A DNA stretch of 64,000 bases from Sporolactobacillus sp. STSJ-5 (GCF_024385605.1 NZ_JANFOJ010000002.1:186001-250000); one strand, 5' to 3'; positions 9,607 to 21,190 are shown, numbered from the stretch's first letter. Numbers and translations are program-made. The notes: a model not told the origin generated them from the sequence alone.

Positions 9607-12600
9607 ATGTCCGACGCAACATCCAAAACGGAGCGCTTTGCAATGCTCCTTAATCATATTGAAACGCCACAGGAATGGATTGATCGCTACTTTGATCAGG
9701 GTGAAATTGAGAAACTCTCGGTATTTCGCACAGAGAAGCGATGGCATTTTGAATTTCAGCTTGATGATATTCTGCCATACCAGGTGTATGAATGGCTGGC
9801 AGCCAATCTTCAAAAGCATTTTCAAACCGTTGTTCCCAATGTCACTTTCACCATTCAGTCACGAAAATCTGAGGGTGCTGATCCGAACTTTGCTGATTAT
9901 TGGAAGCCGATCAGTCAGCAGCTGAGTCAGGAGTTTCCTGCATTAAAGATGTGCTTGTGCAGGCAACAGCCTGAACTTCATGACCGCCAACTTATCTTTG
10001 CTGCAAACAGTGAAACGGAAGCGGGACTGCTAAAACGAAAAATACCCAAGGCACTAAATGAAAAAATTCGCGTTTTTGGATTCCCTCCAATTTCGCTGGA
10101 TATAAAAATAAATTCTGAAGATCGTTCAAAAGCTTTTGATACATTTGTTAAACAACGTGAGGCTGAAGATCAGCAAAAAGTAGTAGAAGCGATGGTTGAA
10201 CGGCAAAAGAAAAAGGATGCAGAGGATACATCAGGCGGTGTTGATTCAGGGCCGTTTAAAATTGGCTATGATATTCGTGATGAGCCTGTGTCCATAGAAA
10301 CAATTCAGGATGAGGAGCGCAGAATAACCATTCAAGGCTATGTCTTTGATTCGGAAATTCGAGAATTGCGGAGCGGTCGTACTTTACTCCTTTTTAAAGT
10401 AACCGATTATACTGATTCGCTTATGGTCAAGGTTTTTTCGCGAGACAAAGAGGACGCGGCAAAATTTGGCACTATGCAAAAAGGTATGTGGGTTAAAGTG
10501 CGCGGCGGTGTGCAAAATGACAGCTTTGTCAGAGACTTGGTCATGATCGCAAATGATATTGAAGAAATTACGCCAAATAAAAAAGAAGACACGGCACCGG
10601 AAGGACATAAGCGTGTGGAATTGCATGCACATACTGTGATGAGCCAAATGGATGCCGTAGTTACTGCTTCAGCATTAATCAAACGCGCGAAGCAGTGGGG
10701 ACATCGCGCTATTGCCATTACGGACCATGGTGTTGCTCAATCTTATCCAGAAGCCTATTCTGCCGGACAAAAGAACGGTATAAAGATAATATACGGAGTT
10801 GAAGCAAACCTGATCGATGACGGTGTGCCGATTGCTTATAACATGGCACATCGCCTTCTCTCAGATGATACATACGTTGTATTTGACGTGGAAACGACAG
10901 GTTTATCCGCAGTCTACGACACAATTATTGAACTTGCGGCCGTTAAAATAAAAAATGGCGAGGTATTGGAGAAATTTGATCAATTTGCTAACCCGCATCA
11001 TCCACTACCGCAGAAAATTATTGAGTTGACCAGTATTACAGATCAGATGTTAGCGGATGCCCCTGATGCGGATCAAGTGGTTGAAGAATTCAAAGCGTTT
11101 GCCGGAGATGCAATTCTTGTTGCACATAATGCTACTTTTGATATGGGATTCCTGAATACTGCCTACCAAAAATTAGGACATGAAAAGGCGGATAATCCGG
11201 TCATTGACACTCTTGAACTTGGGCGCTTTCTTTACCCTGAGTTTAAAAATCATAAACTGGATACGTTATGTAAGGCTTTCAACATCGAACTGACCCATCA
11301 CCACCGTGCGATTTATGATACAGAGGCAACAGGCTATCTTGCCTGGAAGATGTTGAAGGATGCTGCTGAAAAAGGAATGATCTATCATGATCAGCTTAAT
11401 GATAATCTAGGTAAGGGAAACATGGATCGCATCCGTCCTTCTCACATCATTCTGCTTGTGAAGAATCAGACGGGACTTAAAAATTTGTACAAATTAATAT
11501 CAATTGCACACGTTAAATACTTCTTTCGAGTACCAAGAATTCCGCGTTCCGTGTTAAGCAAATACCGTGAAGGATTGCTCATCGGATCAGGTTGTGACAA
11601 AGGTGAGTTGTTCGAGACGATGATGCAGAAGTCAGCTGAACTTGCCGAGAAGGTCGCAGAATTCTATGATTATATCGAGATTCAGCCTCCGTCCAACTAT
11701 CAGCACCTTGTTGAAAAGGGCATTGTTCGCGATGAACTCGCACTTAAAGATGTCATGATTAAATTGGTGAAACTTGGCGAAAAAATGAACAAGCCGGTTG
11801 TCGCAACCGGGGATGTTCACTATCTTGATGAACATGACAAGATTTACCGGAAGATCCTGATCACTTCCCAAGCTGCCAATCCGCTTAATCGTCAAACTCA
11901 GCCGGATGTACATTTTCGGACAACGGATGAAATGCTCGACTGCATGAGTTTCTTAGGAGAAGAGAAGGCCGAACAGGTTGTTGTGGACAATCCAAACGCG
12001 ATTGCTGATCAAATTGAAGATGTGTTGCCTGTCAAAGATAAACTTTATACGCCGACCATCGACGGTGCTGAAGATGAAGTTAAAGAAAAAACGTATAGCC
12101 GAGCACATGCGCTTTACGGAGAACACCTTCCGGAACTCATGGAAAAGCGGCTGAATAAAGAACTGAAAAGCATTATTGGTCACGGTTTTTCAGTCATTTA
12201 TCTCATTGCGCACAAGCTTGTGAAAAAATCGCTTTCCGACGGCTATCTGGTTGGATCACGAGGATCCGTCGGATCGTCGCTTGTTGCGACGATGCTGGAG
12301 ATTACTGAGGTCAATCCGCTGCCGCCGCATTACCTGTGTCCGTCATGTCATCATGTTGAATTTTTCACAGACGGCTCAGTTGCCTGCGGTTTTGATTTGC
12401 CGGATAAGGCGTGTCCTGAATGCGGCACGGCAATGACAAAAGAAGGCCATGATATACCTTTTGAAACGTTTCTCGGATTTAAGGGTGACAAAGTGCCCGA
12501 TATTGATTTGAACTTTTCAGGTGATTATCAACCCGTTGCACATAACTACACAAAGGTACTTTTTGGTGAGGACAAAGTATTCCGTGCCGGTACAATTGGT

Positions 12601-13917
12601 ACCATTGCCGATAAAACGGCTTACGGTTATGTCAAGGGTTATGAAGAAGATACTGGTGCAAGCTTCAGAGGCGCAGAACGTGACAGACTCGCGGCAGGCT
12701 GCACAGGAGCAAAACGCACAACCGGTCAGCACCCCGGCGGAATCGTCGTTGTTCCGCGTGATATGGAAATTTTCGATTTTACACCTGTTCAATTTCCAGC
12801 GGATGATAAGACAGCAGAATGGAAAACAACGCACTTCGATTTTCATTCGATTCACGATAATATACTGAAACTTGACATTCTCGGACACGACGATCCGACC
12901 GTGATTCGTATGCTTCAGGATTTGAGCGGCATTGATCCAAAGACCATACCGACGGATGATAAGGAAGTCATGAAGATTTTTAGTACAACTGAATCGCTTG
13001 GTGTTACTGGTGAACAAATTCGCTGTAAGACAGGAACGCTCGGCATTCCGGAATTCGGCACACGATTTGTGCGCCAGATGCTTGAGGACACTAAGCCGAC
13101 GACTTTCGCCGAACTAGTCCAGATCTCAGGTTTGTCACACGGAACCGATGTATGGCTGGGCAATGCTCAAGTACTAATTGAAGACGGAACTTGCGTCCTT
13201 CGTGACGTTATTTCCTGTCGTGATGATATCATGATTGATTTGATGCACCAGGGACTTGAACCGTCGCATGCATTCAAAATCATGGAGTCCGTGCGAAAGG
13301 GCAAAGGACTAAATGATGAATGGATAGACGAAATGAAGGAGAATAACGTACCAAGCTGGTATATGGATTCATGTCTTAAGATCAAATACATGTTTCCAAA
13401 GGCGCATGCGACCGCTTATGTTTTAATGGCAATCCGGATTTCCTATTTTAAGGTACATTATCCTGTCTTATTCTATGCAACCTATTTCACTGTTCGGGCT
13501 GATGATTTTGACGTGGATGTTATGAAGCGCGGATCTGATGCGATTCGACTCAAGATGGATGAAATTGAGAAAAAGGGCAATGACGTGCTTCCTAAAGAGA
13601 AGAGCTTGTTAACCGTCCTGGAAGTTGCACTGGAAATGTGTGAACGCGGACTCAGTTTTCAATCAGTTGATCTATACCGTTCAGATGCGACGCGTTTTCT
13701 TGTCGAAGGAGATACACTCATTCCACCTTTTAATGCGATTCCGGGCGTCGGTACGAACGCTGCAAAAGCGATCGCCAAAGCACGAGAAGACGGAGAGTTT
13801 TTGTCGAAAGAGGACTTGCAGAGAAGAGCGAAAATATCGAAGACAGTTCTTGAATTTCTTGATGGTCAAGGCTGTTTGGAAGGTATGCCGGATGCGAACC
13901 AGCTGTCTCTGTTCTGA
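9607..13917 (+). CDS. polC: DNA polymerase III alpha subunit, PolC type
   Basis: Main replicative polymerase of Firmicutes, with built-in proofreading. 1436 residues; ATG 9607 after AAAGGAG. Order: N-terminal tau-binding region, OB fold (about 240-320), PHP domain beginning near 333 ([27 protein letters not shown]), a DEDD 3'-5' exonuclease inserted at about 420-590 ([30 protein letters not shown]), a zinc-ribbon-like CPSCH...CPECG cluster near 910-950, and the catalytic palm with [12 protein letters not shown] near 963 and a C-terminal HhH region. All active-site blocks are intact. Confidence 0.98.
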   Translation: MSDATSKTERFAMLLNHIETPQEWIDRYFDQGEIEKLSVFRTEKRWHFEFQLDDILPYQVYEWLAANLQKHFQTVVPNVTFTIQSRKSEGADPNFADYWKPISQQLSQEFPALKMCLCRQQPELHDRQLIFAANSETEAGLLKRKIPKALNEKIRVFGFPPISLDIKINSEDRSKAFDTFVKQREAEDQQKVVEAMVERQKKKDAEDTSGGVDSGPFKIGYDIRDEPVSIETIQDEERRITIQGYVFDSEIRELRSGRTLLLFKVTDYTDSLMVKVFSRDKEDAAKFGTMQKGMWVKVRGGVQNDSFVRDLVMIANDIEEITPNKKEDTAPEGHKRVELHAHTVMSQMDAVVTASALIKRAKQWGHRAIAITDHGVAQSYPEAYSAGQKNGIKIIYGVEANLIDDGVPIAYNMAHRLLSDDTYVVFDVETTGLSAVYDTIIELAAVKIKNGEVLEKFDQFANPHHPLPQKIIELTSITDQMLADAPDADQVVEEFKAFAGDAILVAHNATFDMGFLNTAYQKLGHEKADNPVIDTLELGRFLYPEFKNHKLDTLCKAFNIELTHHHRAIYDTEATGYLAWKMLKDAAEKGMIYHDQLNDNLGKGNMDRIRPSHIILLVKNQTGLKNLYKLISIAHVKYFFRVPRIPRSVLSKYREGLLIGSGCDKGELFETMMQKSAELAEKVAEFYDYIEIQPPSNYQHLVEKGIVRDELALKDVMIKLVKLGEKMNKPVVATGDVHYLDEHDKIYRKILITSQAANPLNRQTQPDVHFRTTDEMLDCMSFLGEEKAEQVVVDNPNAIADQIEDVLPVKDKLYTPTIDGAEDEVKEKTYSRAHALYGEHLPELMEKRLNKELKSIIGHGFSVIYLIAHKLVKKSLSDGYLVGSRGSVGSSLVATMLEITEVNPLPPHYLCPSCHHVEFFTDGSVACGFDLPDKACPECGTAMTKEGHDIPFETFLGFKGDKVPDIDLNFSGDYQPVAHNYTKVLFGEDKVFRAGTIGTIADKTAYGYVKGYEEDTGASFRGAERDRLAAGCTGAKRTTGQHPGGIVVVPRDMEIFDFTPVQFPADDKTAEWKTTHFDFHSIHDNILKLDILGHDDPTVIRMLQDLSGIDPKTIPTDDKEVMKIFSTTESLGVTGEQIRCKTGTLGIPEFGTRFVRQMLEDTKPTTFAELVQISGLSHGTDVWLGNAQVLIEDGTCVLRDVISCRDDIMIDLMHQGLEPSHAFKIMESVRKGKGLNDEWIDEMKENNVPSWYMDSCLKIKYMFPKAHATAYVLMAIRISYFKVHYPVLFYATYFTVRADDFDVDVMKRGSDAIRLKMDEIEKKGNDVLPKEKSLLTVLEVALEMCERGLSFQSVDLYRSDATRFLVEGDTLIPPFNAIPGVGTNAAKAIAKAREDGEFLSKEDLQRRAKISKTVLEFLDGQGCLEGMPDANQLSLF

Positions 13918-13930
13918 CATTATGGTTTTC

Positions 13931-13959
13931 TTGCCTTGAGCAGATGGGTATGATATAGT
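13931..13959 (+). promoter_or_regulatory. sigma-A promoter of the rimP-nusA-infB operon
   Basis: TTGCCT at 13931-13936, exactly 17 bp, TATAGT at 13954-13959, just after the polC stop. Confidence 0.75.
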
Positions 13960-13991
13960 GTTTATGGAAATACTGGAAATAGTTCGTCTGC

Positions 13992-14021
13992 AAAGAGTGG
14001 GAAATTCCCACTCTTTCATTT
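13992..14021 (+). terminator. leader hairpin before rimP (attenuator-like)
   Basis: A perfect palindrome, AAAGAGTGGGAA pairing with TTCCCACTCTTT around a single A, followed by TTTCATTTT and then the rimP ribosome site. It lies 30-50 bases after the predicted transcription start, so it may attenuate or, as NusA is encoded downstream, provide NusA-responsive feedback. The function is inferred. Confidence 0.6.
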
Positions 14022-14038
14022 TCAAAAGGAGGCTGAAA

Positions 14039-14512
14039 ATGGCTAGCGTTGTTGCGAAGATGACAGATGACTTGATTTCCCCGATTTTGCGCGAAATGAA
14101 TCTGGAACTCGTTGATATCGAGTACGTCAAAGAGGGCAAAAACCGTTTTTTGCGCGTTTTTATTGATACCCCTCAAGGCGGCGTCGATCTGGATACGTGT
14201 GCGGCTGTCAGCGAAAAACTGAGTGAAGTTCTCGATGAGAAAGATCCGATAAAAGAAGCTTACTTTCTTGAAGTGTCTTCACCAGGTGCAGAACGCCCGT
14301 TGAAGAAGTTCGGAGACTTCGAGAAAGCTGTGGGAAAAGATGTCCATCTGACCACCTATGAACCTATTGATGGTGCCAAAGTATTCGAGGGCAACCTGAC
14401 TGAAGTGAACAAGGATTATGTTGTACTCGCAATCAAGAACAAAACGAGAGTGAATCATGTAACTCTTCCCTTTGACAAGATTGCGAGCAGCAGACTTGCG
14501 ATCATTTTTTAG
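14039..14512 (+). CDS. rimP: ribosome maturation factor RimP
   Basis: Assists 30S assembly around the S12/S19 region. ATG 14039 follows AAAAGGAGG and gives 157 residues, matching B. subtilis YlxS (156). The N-terminal alpha/beta domain has [22 protein letters not shown], and the [13 protein letters not shown] block is the family signature. A C-terminal Sm-like domain follows. An upstream in-frame ATG overlaps the promoter -10 and is not the start. First gene of the nusA operon. Confidence 0.95.
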   Translation: MASVVAKMTDDLISPILREMNLELVDIEYVKEGKNRFLRVFIDTPQGGVDLDTCAAVSEKLSEVLDEKDPIKEAYFLEVSSPGAERPLKKFGDFEKAVGKDVHLTTYEPIDGAKVFEGNLTEVNKDYVVLAIKNKTRVNHVTLPFDKIASSRLAIIF

Positions 14513-14544
14513 TATAGAACTGCCGAGAAAAAGGGGAGAACAAA

Positions 14545-15690
14545 ATGAGCAGTGATTTATTAGAAGCGCTCACCGCACTGGAAAAAGATAAAGGGATCAG
14601 CAAAGAAGTTCTGCTGGATGCTTTAGAAGCTGCACTTATTTCCGCGTATAAACGAAATTTTGATCAGGCGCAGAATGTGCGGGTGGATATTAATGAGGGT
14701 TTGGGACAGATCAAGGTATATGCCCGAAAAGAAATCGTTGAGGCAGTTGAGAACAATAACCTGCAAATTTCACTAGAGCAGGCAAAAGGCTTGAATCCTC
14801 ATTATCAAGTCGGCGATACTGTAGAGATTGAAGTGACCCCGCGCAATTTTGGGCGTATTGCTGCACAAACAGCAAAACAGGTCGTCACTCAGCGCGTGCG
14901 AGAAGCTGAGCGCGGCGTGATTTTTTCTGAATTTATTGATCGTGAAGATGATATTATGACGGGAATTGTTCAAAGAATCGATCATCGATTTATTTACGTC
15001 GATTTGGGTCGTGTTGAAGCGCTGCTTCCACAGACAGAACAAATGCCGAATGAAACCTATCATCCGCACGACCGCATCAAAGTCTACCTGACGAAGGTAG
15101 AAGACGCGAAAAAAGGACCGATGATTACGGTGTCTCGGACTCATCCGGGTCTGCTTAAGCGTTTATTTGAATTGGAAGTTCCGGAAATTTATGATGGAAC
15201 AGTTGAAATTAAATCAATCTCTCGAGAAGCTGGCGATCGCTCGAAAATTGCAGTACATGCAGCGGATCCTGCAGTGGATGCTGTCGGTGCATGTGTTGGG
15301 CAGAAAGGTGCTCGCGTACAAACCATTGTTAATGAACTGAAAGGCGAAAAAATTGATATTGTTCGCTGGTCAGAAGATCCGGTAACGTATGTCGCGAATG
15401 CACTGAGTCCTTCAAAAGTGGTAAAAGTGATTGTAGATGAAAAGGAAAAGGCGACAACGGTCGTTGTTCCTGATTATCAGCTTTCGCTTGCCATTGGCAA
15501 ACGTGGACAGAATGCCCGTTTGGCAGCAAAATTGACCGGATGGAAAATTGACATAAAGAGTGAGTCCGAAGCAGAAGAGATCGGTCTCTTTGATGATGAA
15601 ACTGTTTCAGAGACCGGCGAAGTTCAGTCTGAAGACTTGATTGATACATCTGCGGATTCTGAGGATTCACCTGAAAACGAGCAAGGCTAA
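14545..15690 (+). CDS. nusA: transcription termination/antitermination factor NusA
   Basis: RNA polymerase-binding factor affecting pausing, termination and antitermination. 381 residues: N-terminal RNAP-binding domain (to about 130), S1 domain (IMTGIVQRIDHRFIYVDLGRVEALLP, about 135-200), and two KH domains with GACVGQKGARVQ and AIGKRGQNARLAAKLTGWKIDI. It lacks the C-terminal acidic repeats of proteobacterial NusA, as is normal for Firmicutes, but has a Glu/Asp/Ser-rich tail of about 35 residues. ATG 14545 follows GGGGAG. Confidence 0.97.
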   Translation: MSSDLLEALTALEKDKGISKEVLLDALEAALISAYKRNFDQAQNVRVDINEGLGQIKVYARKEIVEAVENNNLQISLEQAKGLNPHYQVGDTVEIEVTPRNFGRIAAQTAKQVVTQRVREAERGVIFSEFIDREDDIMTGIVQRIDHRFIYVDLGRVEALLPQTEQMPNETYHPHDRIKVYLTKVEDAKKGPMITVSRTHPGLLKRLFELEVPEIYDGTVEIKSISREAGDRSKIAVHAADPAVDAVGACVGQKGARVQTIVNELKGEKIDIVRWSEDPVTYVANALSPSKVVKVIVDEKEKATTVVVPDYQLSLAIGKRGQNARLAAKLTGWKIDIKSESEAEEIGLFDDETVSETGEVQSEDLIDTSADSEDSPENEQG

Positions 15691-15703
15691 GGAGGCTATT
15701 TCA

Positions 15704-15988
15704 ATGCCGAAACAGCGAAAGATTCCGTTGCGAAAGTGCATTGCCTGCCAGGAATCAACCGAAAAAAAAGGCCTTTTCCGTATCGTTCGTTCTCCTGAGG
15801 GAGAAGTATCTCTTGATTTGACGGGGAAGAAAAACGGACGTGGCGCATACCTCTCCAAAAAAACAGAATGTGTTCAGAAAGCGAAAAATAAAAACCTGCT
15901 CTCCAGGCAATTAGGCGTTCCTGTGCCTGAACATGTTTTTGATGAAATGCTTGACTATTTGGAGACACATACGGCCGATGTCCAATAA
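15704..15988 (+). CDS. rnpM: YlxR family protein (RNase P modulator RnpM)
   Basis: 94 residues, ATG 15704 after AAGGAGG. The fold is recognised by RKCIACQES near the N-terminus and GRGAYLSKK in the middle. In B. subtilis YlxR binds the RNA component of RNase P and tunes its activity. It always sits between nusA and ylxQ/infB, as here. The last 11 bases overlap ylxQ, so the two are translationally coupled. Confidence 0.92.
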   Translation: MPKQRKIPLRKCIACQESTEKKGLFRIVRSPEGEVSLDLTGKKNGRGAYLSKKTECVQKAKNKNLLSRQLGVPVPEHVFDEMLDYLETHTADVQ

Positions 15989-16295
15989 AGAATGGATGCA
16001 ATTTCTGGGACTCGCACAGAGGGCGGGAAAAGTAAGCTCCGGAGAGGAAACCGTTCTGCGTTTGATTCGCCAAAACAAGGCTGAGGCGGTGCTTTTATCG
16101 GCCGATGCTTCTGAGCGAACTAAAAAGACAATTGGAAATAAGTGCAGCTACTATCATGTTCCGCTTTTGACCGTACCGGATAGAGAGGTGCTCGGCCAAG
16201 CGATCGGTCAGCCTTCGCGCGTGATCATAGCGGTCACGGACAGTGGTTTCGCAGGCCGGCTGATCGAAAGGATCGGACCATCAACACGGGGGTGA
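15978..16295 (+). CDS. ylxQ: L7Ae-family K-turn RNA-binding protein YlxQ
   Basis: 105 residues from ATG 15978, overlapping ylxR. The protein aligns along its length with the L7Ae/L30e/Gadd45 fold: [38 protein letters not shown]. Such proteins bind kink-turn RNA; B. subtilis YlxQ is described as a K-turn binder but has no essential role assigned. Upstream in-frame ATGs fall inside ylxR and lack a ribosome site. infB starts 5 bases after the stop. Confidence 0.9.
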   Translation: MSNKEWMQFLGLAQRAGKVSSGEETVLRLIRQNKAEAVLLSADASERTKKTIGNKCSYYHVPLLTVPDREVLGQAIGQPSRVIIAVTDSGFAGRLIERIGPSTRG

Positions 16296-16299
16296 ATAT

Positions 16300-18564
16300 A
16301 TGAGTAAAATGCGCGTATATGAATATGCTAAAGAACATCATGTATCGAGCAAGGTTATTATATCGAAATTAGAAGAATTGGGATTTGACGTTAAGAGTCA
16401 TATGTCTATTATTGCAGAAAATGCAATGAATCAGTTGAATCGAAAAATGAACGGAGGCGCAGTTTCTTCTGCACAGAAAGTGACTGCGAAACCGAATAAA
16501 AACAAAGCAGAGGGTCCAGTGAATCAAACAAAAACAAAAGAAAAGAAGCCAAGCCAGACAGAGTCGACATTCAGGAACAAGGATAAAAGTTCAAGACCGG
16601 TGAACGGACGGCCTAACGGAGCCGGCAGTAATCAAAAATCTGCTGGCAGCAACCGTAATAATAATGAGCGCAATCGTTTCGGGGGAAACGGCAATAGCAA
16701 CAACAATAATAACTATGGCGGTGGACGACGAAACGGGAACAGATTTCGGAATAACAGGCGTAAAGGCGGAGCTCAGCAAGCCAATCGTCAACGCCTTGAA
16801 ATCAAATTGCCGGAAAAAATTACGTTGTCCGGATCTCTAACTGTCGGTCAATTTGCTGAGAAGCTGGGACGGCCGTCCACTGATATTATTAAAAAATTGA
16901 TGGCCCTTGGTGTCATGGCAACGAAAAATCAAGACTTGGACAAGGATACGATCGAACTCCTTGCCAGCGATTACGGTGTTGCGGTTGAAGAAGAGGTTAT
17001 TATCGATGAAGCAAGTTTTGAAGATGACGGACTTGAAATCGATGAAAAAACCGCAATTATCCGCCCGCCTGTTGTCACAATTATGGGTCACGTCGATCAT
17101 GGGAAAACAACCCTGCTCGATTCGATCCGTCATACGAAAGTAACCGCAGGCGAAGCAGGCGGTATTACACAGCATATCGGTGCCTATCAAGTCATGCATA
17201 ACGGCAAAAAAATCACTTTCCTTGACACACCTGGCCATGCCGCATTTACTACGATGCGTGCACGTGGAGCGGAAATTACAGATATCACGGTATTGGTTGT
17301 TGCTGCGGATGACGGAGTGATGCCTCAAACAATAGAGGCCATTCATCACGCACGTGCAGCAAAAGTTCCGATTATTGTCGCGGTTAATAAGATTGATAAG
17401 CCAAATGCAAATCCTGATCACGTCATGCAGGAACTCTCCGATCAAGGTCTTATTCCTGAAGATTGGGGCGGAGATACCATTTTTGTGAAAATTTCTGCTA
17501 AAAAGGGTACGGGGATTGATGATCTGCTTGAAATGATCCTGCTCGTTGCAGAAGTTGAGGAATTTAAAGCGAATCCTGATAAATCAGCAAGAGGGGCAGT
17601 CATTGAGGCTGAATTGGATAAGGGAAAAGGGCCGGTTGCGACTTTGCTCGTCCAAAATGGTTCGCTTCATATCGGCGATCCTATTGTTGTCGGAAACACA
17701 TACGGACGTGTACGTGCGATGGTCAATGATATTGGCAGGCGCGTGAAAAAAGCAACGCCGTCAACTCCTGTTGAAATTACAGGATTGAATAATGTACCGC
17801 AAGCCGGCGATCAATTTATTGTATTTGATGATGAGAAGAAGGCACGTCAAATCGGAGAAATTCGTGCAGAACGTGCGCTCATCACAGAGCGAAAGGAAAC
17901 AACAAGCAAAGTAAGCCTCGACGATCTGTTCGAAAAGATCAAGGAAGGCGAAATGAAGGAAATTAATCTTGTTATTAAAGCAGATGTACAAGGATCCGTC
18001 GAAGCTCTGTCCGGTTCGTTAAAGAAGATCGATGTCGACGGAGTAAAAGTGAATATTATACATGCCGGTGCCGGCGGAATCAGCGAATCGGATATTATTC
18101 TTGCATCAGCTTCTAACGCAATTATCATCGGGTTCAATGTTCGTCCGGATAATCATGCTCAAAAAGTTGCTGAAGAAGAAAAAGTGGACATTCGCTTATA
18201 CCGTGTTATTTATGATGCTATTGATGAAATGGAAGCCGCTATGAAAGGAATGCTTGATCCTGAATTTAAGGAAAAAGTTGTCGGTCAGCTGGAAGTCCGT
18301 ACGACTTTCAAAGTATCCAAAATCGGTACCATTGCCGGTTGCTATGTTACCGACGGCTTGATTTCCCGCGATGCAGGCATTCGGCTTGTGCGCAACGGTG
18401 TCGTTATTTATGAAGGTCATGTCGACACATTGAAACGATTTAAAGATGACGCTAAAGAAGTTAAAGCCGGTTTTGAATGCGGCGTAACATTGGAAAACTT
18501 CAATGACATCAAGGAAGGCGACACAATGGAAGCCTATGTAATGGAAGAGGTCAAGCCTAAGTGA
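16300..18564 (+). CDS. infB: translation initiation factor IF-2
   Basis: GTPase that brings fMet-tRNA to the 30S subunit. 754 residues: N-terminal IF2_N winged domain ([25 protein letters not shown]), then a long low-complexity Asn/Gly/Arg/Lys-rich linker (about 50-165, including a run of Asn codons at about 16,690-16,720), a second IF2_N domain, and the G domain with GHVDHGKTT near 262, DTPGHAAF and NKIDKP. Domains II-IV complete the protein. The Asn-rich linker is of variable length among relatives and is not unusual in function. Confidence 0.98.
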   Translation: MSKMRVYEYAKEHHVSSKVIISKLEELGFDVKSHMSIIAENAMNQLNRKMNGGAVSSAQKVTAKPNKNKAEGPVNQTKTKEKKPSQTESTFRNKDKSSRPVNGRPNGAGSNQKSAGSNRNNNERNRFGGNGNSNNNNNYGGGRRNGNRFRNNRRKGGAQQANRQRLEIKLPEKITLSGSLTVGQFAEKLGRPSTDIIKKLMALGVMATKNQDLDKDTIELLASDYGVAVEEEVIIDEASFEDDGLEIDEKTAIIRPPVVTIMGHVDHGKTTLLDSIRHTKVTAGEAGGITQHIGAYQVMHNGKKITFLDTPGHAAFTTMRARGAEITDITVLVVAADDGVMPQTIEAIHHARAAKVPIIVAVNKIDKPNANPDHVMQELSDQGLIPEDWGGDTIFVKISAKKGTGIDDLLEMILLVAEVEEFKANPDKSARGAVIEAELDKGKGPVATLLVQNGSLHIGDPIVVGNTYGRVRAMVNDIGRRVKKATPSTPVEITGLNNVPQAGDQFIVFDDEKKARQIGEIRAERALITERKETTSKVSLDDLFEKIKEGEMKEINLVIKADVQGSVEALSGSLKKIDVDGVKVNIIHAGAGGISESDIILASASNAIIIGFNVRPDNHAQKVAEEEKVDIRLYRVIYDAIDEMEAAMKGMLDPEFKEKVVGQLEVRTTFKVSKIGTIAGCYVTDGLISRDAGIRLVRNGVVIYEGHVDTLKRFKDDAKEVKAGFECGVTLENFNDIKEGDTMEAYVMEEVKPK

Positions 18565-18842
18565 TCGTCGGCATTGTACGTTGTGAATGCATGCTCTTCA
18601 GTGCGCACTCGTTGAAGGAAAAACGTTCGGTTATTCAGAGCATTTTGAGAAAAGCAGTAAACGGACATAATCTTTCAGCCAGCGAAGTGGATTTTCAGGA
18701 TACATGGCAACGCACAGAGCTTGCCTTTGCTTGTATCGGAACTTCGAAGACAGCTGTTGAGCGTGAATTGGCACGTGCGCTTTCATTAATTGATTTCAAA
18801 ACAGAAATAGAGCGAACGAATACAATTTACGAATGGTTCTAA
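18561..18842 (+). CDS. ylxP: DUF503 protein YlxP
   Basis: 93 residues, GTG start overlapping the infB stop by 4 bases. DUF503 family (short ferredoxin-like fold): [18 protein letters not shown] and the late ALSLIDF segment are conserved. It is found next to infB/rbfA throughout Bacillales. No biochemical role is established; the neighbourhood suggests a link to ribosome assembly or translation. Confidence 0.9.
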   Translation: MIVGIVRCECMLFSAHSLKEKRSVIQSILRKAVNGHNLSASEVDFQDTWQRTELAFACIGTSKTAVERELARALSLIDFKTEIERTNTIYEWF

Positions 18843-18858
18843 AAAGGAGGCTGACTCC

Positions 18859-19206
18859 ATGGCCAATTTAAGGGTTCATCGCGTCGCCGAACAGATGAAA
18901 AAGGAAATGACTGATATTATCGGCAACAGAATTAAAGACCCGCGTGTTGGTTTCGTGACTGTAACCGGAGTTGATGTGACAGGCGATCTTCAAGAAGCGA
19001 CGGTTTACATCAGTATATTCGGCGATGATGAGAAAAAGAAAGCATCTCTCGAAGGCTTGAACAAAGCGAAAGGTTTTGTTCGGACAGAAATCGGGAAGCG
19101 AATCCGCTTGCGTAAAACGCCGGAAATTTCTTTTAAGGTTGACGAGTCTGTGGAATATGGCAGTCACATCGATCAATTGATTAATAAATTGCATCATAAA
19201 GATTAA
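18859..19206 (+). CDS. rbfA: ribosome-binding factor A
   Basis: 115 residues, ATG 18859 after AAAAGGAGG. RbfA binds immature 30S subunits near the 5' end of 16S rRNA and is needed for late maturation and cold growth. The KH-type core shows [31 protein letters not shown], then VYISIFG and [18 protein letters not shown], all as in Bacillus RbfA. A long hairpin separates it from truB. Confidence 0.96.
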   Translation: MANLRVHRVAEQMKKEMTDIIGNRIKDPRVGFVTVTGVDVTGDLQEATVYISIFGDDEKKKASLEGLNKAKGFVRTEIGKRIRLRKTPEISFKVDESVEYGSHIDQLINKLHHKD

Positions 19207-19219
19207 CAAATGTTTATAA

Positions 19220-19263
19220 ACGTGCCTTTCAACCACGATGTTTTTAGTGTTTGAAGGGCACGT
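19220..19263 (+). promoter_or_regulatory. long stem-loop between rbfA and truB
   Basis: A 17-bp stem with one G-T pair and one mismatch (arms 19220-19236 and 19247-19263, 10-nt loop) lying right before the truB ribosome site. There is no U-tract after it, so it is not a classical terminator; mRNA processing or modulation of truB translation is more likely. Confidence 0.55.
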
Positions 19264-19281
19264 GATTTGGGAGGAAAAATG

Positions 19282-20199
19282 ATGCCAGAGTACAACGGCT
19301 TGTTGCCTCTCTTCAAACCGAGGGGCATGACTTCTCATGACTGTGTCTTTCGGTTAAGGAAAATGCTGGGGTTTCGAAAAATAGGTCATACAGGAACGCT
19401 TGATCCTGAGGTCGACGGTGTTTTAGTTCTATGTCTTGGCAGAGCAACAAAAATTGCTCAATATTTATTAGATTTCAGCAAGGCGTATCAAGGCGTGATC
19501 CGATTAGGTACTTCGACCACAACGGAGGATGCAAGCGGCGATGTTATTGCACATAGGCCAGTAGAAAGACGCTTTGATAGGACTGAGATCGAACAAGTCA
19601 TGCACTCTTTTCTTGGTGAGATTGAGCAATCTGCACCGATGTACAGTGCGGTAAAAGTAAATGGCAAAAAGTTGTATGAATATGCGCGTGCGGGTATTGA
19701 CGTAACACCGCCTGTTCGAAAAGTGACCATTTATCAGTTTGAAGTGGACAGCGAAGAGGCATCGTTTTCAACAGATCTTCCATTTAAAGTAATGAGCAGC
19801 AAAGGAACCTATATTCGAACCTTGGCTGTTGCTGTTGGTGAGAAATTGGGTTATCCTGCGCATTTGCATCGGATGACACGTAGTCAAGCCGGACCATTTT
19901 CGATCGATGATTGTTTAACGTTTGAGCAAATTGAACAACTGCTTGAGGGAAAAAAGTTTAACGAAGCATTGAGACCGCTAGAGCATGGATTGAGCCTAAT
20001 GAACCGCTGGGTCGTTGATGAAAAACTGTCCGCAAAGATTGCTCACGGTGCGGTGCTGAAGGCACCTGCCGATTTTGGAGAGGGCCCGCATGCTGTTTTC
20101 AATGAGCAGAATGAATGTCTGGCAATCTATCGTTTGCATCCGGAAAAACCGGGCATGATTAAGCCCGATAAAGTGCTTGCAAACGACGCGATGGTATGA
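19282..20199 (+). CDS. truB: tRNA pseudouridine-55 synthase
   Basis: Converts U55 to pseudouridine in the T-loop of tRNAs. The catalytic Asp is in GHTGTLDPEVDGVL near residue 40; HDCVFRLRK and the C-terminal region are also conserved. Two ATGs follow GGGAGG; I chose the second (19282) for spacing, giving 305 residues. It is followed closely by ribF, as in most Bacillales. Confidence 0.96.
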   Translation: MPEYNGLLPLFKPRGMTSHDCVFRLRKMLGFRKIGHTGTLDPEVDGVLVLCLGRATKIAQYLLDFSKAYQGVIRLGTSTTTEDASGDVIAHRPVERRFDRTEIEQVMHSFLGEIEQSAPMYSAVKVNGKKLYEYARAGIDVTPPVRKVTIYQFEVDSEEASFSTDLPFKVMSSKGTYIRTLAVAVGEKLGYPAHLHRMTRSQAGPFSIDDCLTFEQIEQLLEGKKFNEALRPLEHGLSLMNRWVVDEKLSAKIAHGAVLKAPADFGEGPHAVFNEQNECLAIYRLHPEKPGMIKPDKVLANDAMV

Positions 20200-20245
20200 A
20201 TATACCGATCAAAGTATGAGTTTACAAGAATTGAAGGTGCTTATT

Positions 20246-21190
20246 ATGGAGCGCGTTTTTTTAGACGGTCGGCCTTTTATTGAAGAAATGGACAATCAAG
20301 AGAAAGTGATCGCGTTAGGGTATTTTGACGGGGTGCATCTTGGTCATCAAAAGGTGATTAAAACGGCTGTCAAGATTGCTGCAGAAAAAGGTCTGGAAGC
20401 AGCGGTCATGACGTTCTACCCCCATCCGTCCGTTGTACTGAGTCCGGAATCAAAAAGAGACACTGAATTGACTCCTAACGGAATGAAAGCTGAACTGATA
20501 GAAGAGCTAGGCGTGGATATTCTTTATTTTGTTAAATTTGATCGCAGTCTTAGTCAATTGTCGCCGCAGAATTTTGTTGATGAATACTTGATTCGACTAC
20601 ATGCCAAGCATGTAGTCGCAGGATATGATTTCACGTTCGGCCGAAAAGCGATGGGGAACATGAGCAATATCGGTGAATTCTCTAGAAGTATGTTTAGTTA
20701 TTCAATGGTTCCTAAGGTTGAATTGTTCGGAGCTAAAATCAGCACAACCCATATTCGCTCTTTAATTGAGCAGGGAAATTTGGAGGAAGCTGCGAAATTG
20801 TTGGATCATCCATATCGAACAACCGGAATTGTGGTCCATGGCGACCAGCGCGGACGCACTTTAGGTTTTCCAACTGCTAATGTTGACGAAGACGAGGCGT
20901 TTCTTTTGCCGCCAAACGGGGTTTATGCGGTCCAATTGATCGTAGACAATGAACCATTGAATGGCGTTTGCAGTGTCGGTCTCCGTCCCACTTTCTACAA
21001 AAAAGATGAGGCAGTAAAAACTGTTGAAGTCTATGTGCTCGACTTCAAAGGTAATCTTTATGATGAAAAAGTGGGAATCAATTGGTATAAACGTTTGAGG
21101 CCTGAATTAAAGTTTGACAGTGCTGAAGCTTTGATTGAACAAATGGAGACAGATAAGGAAGATACACGTAACTATTTTTTGTCTAAATAA
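20246..21190 (+). CDS. ribF: bifunctional riboflavin kinase / FAD synthetase
   Basis: Makes FMN and then FAD from riboflavin. The N-terminal nucleotidyltransferase domain has ALGYFDGVHLGHQ near residue 25 and the VAGYDFTFG block; the C-terminal flavokinase domain has GDQRGRTLGFPTANV and NGVCSVGLRPTF. The start is ambiguous: ATG 20246 follows AAGGTG and gives 314 residues, close to the 316 of B. subtilis RibC. Upstream in-frame ATGs (20177, 20216) overlap truB or its end and would add a non-conserved extension. Confidence 0.94.
   Translation: MERVFLDGRPFIEEMDNQEKVIALGYFDGVHLGHQKVIKTAVKIAAEKGLEAAVMTFYPHPSVVLSPESKRDTELTPNGMKAELIEELGVDILYFVKFDRSLSQLSPQNFVDEYLIRLHAKHVVAGYDFTFGRKAMGNMSNIGEFSRSMFSYSMVPKVELFGAKISTTHIRSLIEQGNLEEAAKLLDHPYRTTGIVVHGDQRGRTLGFPTANVDEDEAFLLPPNGVYAVQLIVDNEPLNGVCSVGLRPTFYKKDEAVKTVEVYVLDFKGNLYDEKVGINWYKRLRPELKFDSAEALIEQMETDKEDTRNYFLSK

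Noticed and set aside
12517-13017. 166-codon reverse-strand frame inside polC
   Set aside because: Antisense shadow of a conserved gene; no ribosome site, no recognisable domain.
16660-16730. Asn-codon-rich low-complexity DNA in infB as a repeat element
   Set aside because: It is the normal disordered linker of IF-2, in frame and without exact repeat units.
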